From Planococcus shenhongbingii (GTDB taxonomy: Bacteria; Bacillota; Bacilli; Bacillales_A; Planococcaceae): a stretch of 64,000 bases of DNA. Of the stretch, positions 59,469-64,000 are shown one piece after another. Where the stretch lies: NCBI RefSeq assembly GCF_030413635.1, contig NZ_CP129235.1:682001-746000 (forward strand), read 5' to 3'. Each line of letters begins with the position of its first letter. Within the stretch, counting starts at the first letter, position 1. The notes below the pieces were generated by a model. The model saw only the letters and a list, made by a program, of their open reading frames with translations. It ran no database searches and was not told where the DNA came from. Made by a program: the position numbers and the translations under genes.

Positions 59469-60755
59469 TTACTCGCCGACCATGCCGTCATTATCATTAT
59501 CCCGCATATGGGGGTATAACCAATGATCGCTCATGATGGGCATACTGAAACCTGCTGCTTCTGCTTCTTTAATCGTCACTTGTCCATTGCCGTTTGTATC
59601 GACACTGGAAACATCTCCGCCTGTGTTTGCAGGGGCTGACTCTGCAGGGGCACTCTCTGGGGTTGGACTGCTTGAATCAGCAGGCTCACTGCCTGTTAAA
59701 CCGAGTGATGCGTTTACTTCATCCGGGTTCACGTTGTCAAAGGTATCAATGACTTCGTTGCCCATGACTGTATAGGTATACTGGTAACTTGAAGGGATCT
59801 GCGTTTCCGTATCTGGATAGGTGATGATCGCTTCAAAATTCGTTGCGCCGCCTGCATCGCGGATCACTTTTTCCATATAAGCCTGATCACCATGCCGGTT
59901 GAGCGTACTTTCCTGCGGGGTGATGTTATAGGCATTCGATACCCCTCCGAGAGAATCCGCAATGACATGCCCTTCATCTAAAAGGTCACTTTCGACGCCT
60001 GGAACCTTCGCCTCATCCGAGTAATATCTGCCAGACGATGTTACCGGTTCGCTGCTGTCATCTTGTAGAACGAGTTCGTCTGCAATGACACGCACCAGCT
60101 GCCCATATTCATTCGTAAAGGCCCAGTATTCACGGTCCCCATACCCGATATCAACGACGACGTTGGCTTCGCGGTATCCAGACACATCACCGCCATCCAC
60201 TTCGATAAGGTCATATCCAGCGAACCGTTCATTATTTAGTTGGGCTGCTGCTTCCGCAGCGGCTTTTTCTTTAGCTGCCAGTTCCTGCGCTTCTTTCTGT
60301 TTCGCAAGCTCTTCAACCTTCGCTTTTTCTTCCGCTTCTTTCTCAGCCGCCAGACGCGCTTCTTTCTCTTTCGCAAGCTTCTCAGCCGCTGCTTTTTCTT
60401 CGGATTCTTTCTCAGCTGCGAGGTGAGCTTCTTCTTCTTTTTTCTTATCTTCCTCCGCCTGTTTTGCAGCTTCTTCCTGAGCAAGACGCTGTTCTTCGGC
60501 TTTTTCCTCGGCCGCTGTATCTTCCTCTGCAGCCGTCTGTTCACTTTCAATGCCTTCTGCAGTTTCTACTTCGTCTGCTGTAGATACGACGCCAACAATA
60601 GAACCAATTATCACTGCAAATGAAACACCCGCCACTAGACCAGCTTGTTTAACAGTCAGCCCTTTTTTGAACAAAGCACTGACGAGCAACATAACGATGC
60701 TCGCAGCAAAAGCCAGTAAGGCAACCAGCAGCAATAAAACAAATAAAACATCCAT
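59469..60755 (-). CDS. Membrane-anchored DNA/RNA non-specific endonuclease with coiled coil and calcium-binding tail
   Basis: This 428-residue protein has two N-terminal TMs (about 3-27 and 37-60), then a long Glu/Lys/Ala coiled coil (about 75-180). The nuclease domain (about 185-330) carries DEGHVIADSLGGVSNAYNIT and LNRHGDQAYMEKVIRDAGG, where the GH histidine and later Asn form the beta-beta-alpha-metal site. It ends in a Pro/Ser/Ala linker and EF-hand-like VDTNGNGQVTIKEA and RDNDNDGMVGE. The last resembles excalibur motifs but has Gly in place of the usual Cys. Probably acts on nucleic acid outside the cell. Confidence 0.87.
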   Translation of the reverse strand: MDVLFVLLLLVALLAFAASIVMLLVSALFKKGLTVKQAGLVAGVSFAVIIGSIVGVVSTADEVETAEGIESEQTAAEEDTAAEEKAEEQRLAQEEAAKQAEEDKKKEEEAHLAAEKESEEKAAAEKLAKEKEARLAAEKEAEEKAKVEELAKQKEAQELAAKEKAAAEAAAQLNNERFAGYDLIEVDGGDVSGYREANVVVDIGYGDREYWAFTNEYGQLVRVIADELVLQDDSSEPVTSSGRYYSDEAKVPGVESDLLDEGHVIADSLGGVSNAYNITPQESTLNRHGDQAYMEKVIRDAGGATNFEAIITYPDTETQIPSSYQYTYTVMGNEVIDTFDNVNPDEVNASLGLTGSEPADSSSPTPESAPAESAPANTGGDVSSVDTNGNGQVTIKEAEAAGFSMPIMSDHWLYPHMRDNDNDGMVGE

Positions 60756-60998
60756 TTATTATTTCCCCCTGTTTTCTCTCTTTCTAGATCTATATTGCTA
60801 TTTTCCAAAGATGAATATAACACAATTTGGAAGGTAAATACTAGGGGATGGTAAATTTATGTTTGGAATTATTTGTATTATTTAGTAACTTTATCTGTTA
60901 AATGAAGGGATAATCGGTTTACAAAACCCATTCCCATTGGTATATTGGTCGTGAATGCGATGGTTTACAAATACGGATAAGGAAAAGAGGTTGGACAA

Positions 60999-61508
60999 AT
61001 GGATGTGAAATTTCCTATTGGAGAATTAGAAGTTCCTGAAAACGTGAAAGCTGAGCATATCCAGGAATGGCTCGGGAAAATCGGCAGTTACACGACGCGG
61101 CTGCGGGAAGCGGTCGATGGCTTGAACGAGGAGCAACTCGGCAAGAAGTACCGGGAAGGCAGCTGGACCGTGCGTCAGCTGGTGCACCACATTGCGGATT
61201 CGCAGCTTACTATGTACCAGCGCCTGCGGCTGGCTTTGACGGATGACAATCCGACGGTTCCGGCTTTTGATCAGGAAAAATGGGCGGCACTTCCGGATAA
61301 CGATCTGCCAGTGGAAAGTTCGATCCGGATACTGGAAGGCTTGAACGAACGGATCGTGGCACTTGGGCAGCATGTGACGGACGAGCAATTGAGCCGCGTC
61401 TTCACCCATGAAACAAACGGCGAGATCAGCGTCGCCACGAAACTGGCGAAACTTTGCTGGCACGAAGAGCATCATCTGGAGCATATCAAGATCGCCTTGG
61501 CGAACTAA
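60999..61508 (+). CDS. bstA: Bacillithiol S-transferase-like DinB-family protein (YfiT/BstA)
   Basis: This 169-residue four-helix protein has the metal-site histidines of the DinB fold: VRQLVHHIADSQLTMYQR (first His) and LCWHEEHHLEHIKIAL (two further His). GSWTVRQL and WAALPDNDLPVESS match B. subtilis YfiT, a bacillithiol transferase. It would conjugate bacillithiol to electrophiles for detoxification in the cytoplasm, and implies that the cell makes bacillithiol. AAAGAGG precedes the ATG. Single gene. Confidence 0.88.
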   Translation: MDVKFPIGELEVPENVKAEHIQEWLGKIGSYTTRLREAVDGLNEEQLGKKYREGSWTVRQLVHHIADSQLTMYQRLRLALTDDNPTVPAFDQEKWAALPDNDLPVESSIRILEGLNERIVALGQHVTDEQLSRVFTHETNGEISVATKLAKLCWHEEHHLEHIKIALAN

Positions 61509-61559
61509 ATCGCTCTCATGCGTCAATTATTATTTAAGCTATACAATGATTTCACATTA

Positions 61560-61600
61560 GGAATCCGTTCTATTTACCAATGGAGCGGATTCCTTTTTTT
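61560..61600 (+). terminator. Terminator of bstA
   Basis: GGAATCCG and CGGATTCC are followed by TTTTTTT. Confidence 0.9.
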
Positions 61601-61775
61601 GCTTTATGGGCCCTGAAGAGGAGTATTTGTAGCGGTTTACACTCTTCTGATCCGGAAAATACAATCTCTTTATCACATGGACAGAAATTAGCAGTTGGGC
61701 ACAAAAGACGGAATAGTTTGAGTTTGAGACCGGGTAAGCGTAATCTTATAGCAGAGACGAGAGGAGTGAACGTGA

Positions 61776-62618
61776 ATGGAAAAAGCAATACCAGAAGTGA
61801 CGTTGAACGACGGCACCATGCTGCCGGTTACCGGACTCGGTACATATGGCCTTTGGGGCAATGCAGGGGCGAACGCAGTCAGCAGCGGGATCAATGCCGG
61901 TTACCGGCTGATCGATACGGCCTACAATTATGAGAACGAAGGAGCAGTCGGGGAAGGGATCAAGCGCAGCGGCATATCCCGCGAGGAATTATGGATTACT
62001 TCCAAGCTGCCAGGCCGCTATCATACTTACGACAAAGCATTGGTTGCCATTCAGGAATCGCTGTACCGTTCGAAGCTGGATTATTTAGATCTGTATGTGA
62101 TTCACTGGCCGCTTCCAAATCAAAACCAATATGTGGAAGCGTGGCAAGCATTGATTGATGCGAAGAAATGGGGGCTCGTCCGATCGATTGGCGTGAGCAA
62201 CTTCCTGCCTGAGCACCTGGAGCGCATCATTGGGGAAACCGGGGTAACGCCGAGTCTCAACCAGGTTGAATTGCATCCGTTCTTCATTCAGGAAGAACAG
62301 CGGCAAGCGCATGAGAAACACAATATCCAAACCCAGTCATGGAGCCCGCTTGCCAGGGCTGCTGATATTCTGTCGAATGAAACAATCCGTAAAATCGCCG
62401 GGAACCACAATAAGTCAATTGCTCAAATTGTACTGCGCTGGCATTACCAGATCGGCTCTGTTTCGATTCCGAGATCCACTTCTCCTCAGCGGCAGCGGGA
62501 AAACCTGGAGATTTTTGATTTTGCCTTAAGTGAAGCCGAAATGGCTGAAATAGCCGAGTTATCCCGGCCGGACGGCAGACTGAATAGCCAAGATCCAGCT
62601 ACCTATGAAGAGTTTTAA
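61776..62618 (+). CDS. Aldo/keto reductase
   Basis: This 280-residue AKR barrel has GLGTYGLWG, RLIDTAYNYENEGAVGEGI (catalytic Asp and Tyr), LWITSKLPG (Lys), LYVIHWPLP (His), IGVSNFLPEHL and the NADPH-binding VSIPRSTSPQR. All four catalytic residues are present. It should reduce aldehydes or ketones such as 2,5-diketogluconate-type or methylglyoxal-type substrates, as do YvgN/YtbE of B. subtilis. GAGGAG lies upstream. Single gene. Confidence 0.93.
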   Translation: MEKAIPEVTLNDGTMLPVTGLGTYGLWGNAGANAVSSGINAGYRLIDTAYNYENEGAVGEGIKRSGISREELWITSKLPGRYHTYDKALVAIQESLYRSKLDYLDLYVIHWPLPNQNQYVEAWQALIDAKKWGLVRSIGVSNFLPEHLERIIGETGVTPSLNQVELHPFFIQEEQRQAHEKHNIQTQSWSPLARAADILSNETIRKIAGNHNKSIAQIVLRWHYQIGSVSIPRSTSPQRQRENLEIFDFALSEAEMAEIAELSRPDGRLNSQDPATYEEF

Positions 62619-62720
62619 CATAAGCATTGGCGGCACCTCATGCCATCAATCGTACTTCAAGGAAAGAAACAGGTTTAAACAATTCTGAACCTGCACAAAA
62701 ATTTATAGTCCAACCCATGG

Positions 62721-62757
62721 CACACCCGCTGCAGCATATTGGCGGGTGTGTTTTTTC
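62721..62757 (+). terminator. Terminator of the aldo/keto reductase gene
   Basis: CACACCCGC and GCGGGTGTG are followed by TTTTTTC. Confidence 0.9.
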
Positions 62758-62839
62758 ATGTACCTTGGCTGGAATTTACAGGATAACAGTTTTACCAAAA
62801 AGCCAATTCGGGAAGAGATAGGGGAGGAGGGGTATATCT

Positions 62840-63826
62840 ATGGATTCATTTAAAGCGATTGTCGTCAAAGAACAGGAAGACGAAGTGATTTACGGAGTGG
62901 AACAAATAAGCGAGGACCAGCTGTCAGACGGTGAGGTCTTCATCAAAGTGGCGTATTCTTCGATCAATTACAAAGATATGTTGGCGGTACAGAAAAAAGG
63001 AGGCGTGATCCGGAACTATCCGATGATTCCCGGGATCGATTTGAGCGGCACGGTTGTTCAGTCGGCAGATTCCCGTTTTCAGGAAGGGCAGGAAGTCATC
63101 GTCACCGGTTTCGAATTGGGCATGAGCCACACAGGCGGCTTCGCCGAATATGCCCGGGTGCCTGCGGATTGGGTGGTAGCGTTGCCGGAAAGTTTAAGCC
63201 AGCGGGACGCGATGGTTTTCGGAACAGCCGGCTTCACGGCGGCATTGTCCATCCTGGCATTGGAACAAAACGGCATGGACCCGAAAAAAGATCCTAAAAT
63301 CTTAGTGACCGGGTCAAACGGCGGAGTCGGCAGCATTGCGGTGCAGATGCTCGCTAAAATCGGCTATCAAAATATTACAGCGTTGGTCCGGAAAGATCAT
63401 CAAGTGGACGTGGCGAAATCACTCGGCGCGCATACTGTCATTTTCTCGGACGACTTGGGCGAGTTGAAAAAGCCGTTGAACAAAGAAAAATTCGATTATG
63501 TACTGGATACCGTCGGAGGGGACGTTACCTCTGTTTTGATCCCGCAGCTTTCCTACGGCGGCAGCATGACCACCTGCGGAATGGCAGCCGGTGTTGAGTT
63601 AAAAGCAACCGTTTTGCCGTTTATCTTACGAGGAGTCAACTTGCTCGGCATCGATTCCGTCAATGTGCCTATCGAGAAACGGCCTGCGATTTGGGCAAAA
63701 ATGGCGAATGACTGGAACATTGCGGGAACGACTTTGGTAGACGAGATTTCGCTTGAAGAAGTGCCCGGCACGATTGATGCCATCAAAAACGGAGAGCATC
63801 TGGGACGGACCATTGTGAAGTGCTAG
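62840..63826 (+). CDS. MDR-family NADPH oxidoreductase (YhdH/AcuI-like acryloyl-CoA reductase type)
   Basis: This 328-residue zinc-free medium-chain reductase has YSSINYKDMLAVQKKGGVI, MIPGIDLSGTVVQS, GFAEYARVPADWVV, GTAGFTAALSI and the cofactor motif VTGSNGGVGSIAVQML with LVRKDH behind it. It closes with GRTIVK. No catalytic zinc cysteines or structural zinc loop are present, as expected for YhdH/AcuI. It should reduce activated double bonds, for example acryloyl-CoA, with NADPH. GGGGAGGAGGGG precedes the start. Confidence 0.93.
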   Translation: MDSFKAIVVKEQEDEVIYGVEQISEDQLSDGEVFIKVAYSSINYKDMLAVQKKGGVIRNYPMIPGIDLSGTVVQSADSRFQEGQEVIVTGFELGMSHTGGFAEYARVPADWVVALPESLSQRDAMVFGTAGFTAALSILALEQNGMDPKKDPKILVTGSNGGVGSIAVQMLAKIGYQNITALVRKDHQVDVAKSLGAHTVIFSDDLGELKKPLNKEKFDYVLDTVGGDVTSVLIPQLSYGGSMTTCGMAAGVELKATVLPFILRGVNLLGIDSVNVPIEKRPAIWAKMANDWNIAGTTLVDEISLEEVPGTIDAIKNGEHLGRTIVKC

Positions 63827-63919
63827 CGGGCTAATTCCATGTTTGCATAGCCTGGTGCCGATTTTGTAAAGGGAATTCTTTGGATGAAAGAAAAACAGCT
63901 ATCGAGAGGATCGGTTACT

Positions 63920-64000
63920 ATGGATGAAAACACGCTGAAAAAAACGAAAATATTCACCGTTTTAAATCTGGTCGTTTATTTTTCAACGCTCGGCGTCAAT
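63920..64000 (+). CDS. Membrane protein, start only (cut by window edge)
   Basis: Twenty-seven codons are visible, MDENTLKKTKIFTVLN then LVVYFSTLGVN, a charged start leading into a first TM helix. GAGAGGA lies 9 nt before this ATG. An in-frame ATG at 63884 with AAAGGG upstream is the alternative. The sequence recalls the first helix of TspO-like tryptophan-rich proteins, but there is too little to be sure. Confidence 0.5.
   Translation, partial: MDENTLKKTKIFTVLNLVVYFSTLGVN

Overview
The window looks like chromosomal DNA of a low-to-medium GC Gram-positive bacterium of the Bacillales, most likely Planococcaceae (Planococcus-like). That placement is an inference. It rests on strong AGGAGG-type ribosome sites, a bacillithiol-transferase-like gene (bstA/yfkT type), the Bacillus-type fused radical-SAM gene yfkAB, a tandem glycine riboswitch, a Gram-positive LexA box, a perfect cre site and extragenic repeats of the kind scattered through Bacillales genomes.

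Layout. 1-7200: two CPBP membrane proteases, an RclA/Har-like flavin disulfide reductase, small membrane and lipoproteins, a formimidoylglutamase-like protein with altered metal ligands, and guanine deaminase, followed by a non-coding repeat region. 7200-12000 (minus strand): MMPL transporter, OmpR-type regulator, sensor kinase and a small oxidase-like membrane protein. 12300-16130: DJ-1/PfpI protein, then a metal block (CzrA-type repressor with promoter and operator, CzcD exporter, ZIP-like protein), then a rearrangement scar that joins two broken genes.

16300-28200 is a complete aromatic meta-cleavage catabolic cluster. It holds a GntR repressor with a perfect 19-bp palindrome in its promoter, acylating acetaldehyde dehydrogenase, hydroxy-oxovalerate aldolase, a V4R-PucR hybrid regulator, an acyl-CoA-dehydrogenase-fold monooxygenase, its flavin reductase, an unusual FAD synthetase without an intact riboflavin-kinase half, an extradiol dioxygenase, a ring-fission hydrolase, a hydratase and an MFS importer. 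Together these would import a phenolic compound, hydroxylate it to a catechol, open the ring, and degrade the product to pyruvate and acetyl-CoA.

28300-36100 is accessory: paired small proteins related to others in the window, a seven-repeat RCC1-type propeller, a lipoprotein, a short-chain dehydrogenase, and an AT-rich sulfatase island (formylglycine-generating enzyme plus lipoprotein sulfatase) behind a promoter with a 19-bp palindrome. 36100-47000 carries YiaA-like and coiled-coil membrane proteins, yfkAB, a LexA-box-preceded small gene split by a decayed IS4-type element, a glycine-riboswitch permease, a solo end of the same IS, a secreted HNH nuclease, and an apparently intact IS3-family element sitting between the arms of a hairpin.

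47000-64000 is mostly ordinary: LLM oxidoreductase, DUF2207 protein, secreted purple-acid-phosphatase-like enzyme, ABC exporter pair, peptidoglycan-binding protein, VWA protein, N5-(carboxyethyl)ornithine synthase homologue, second nuclease, BstA, aldo/keto reductase, AcuI-type reductase and the start of a membrane protein. No rRNA, tRNA or CRISPR array was seen.
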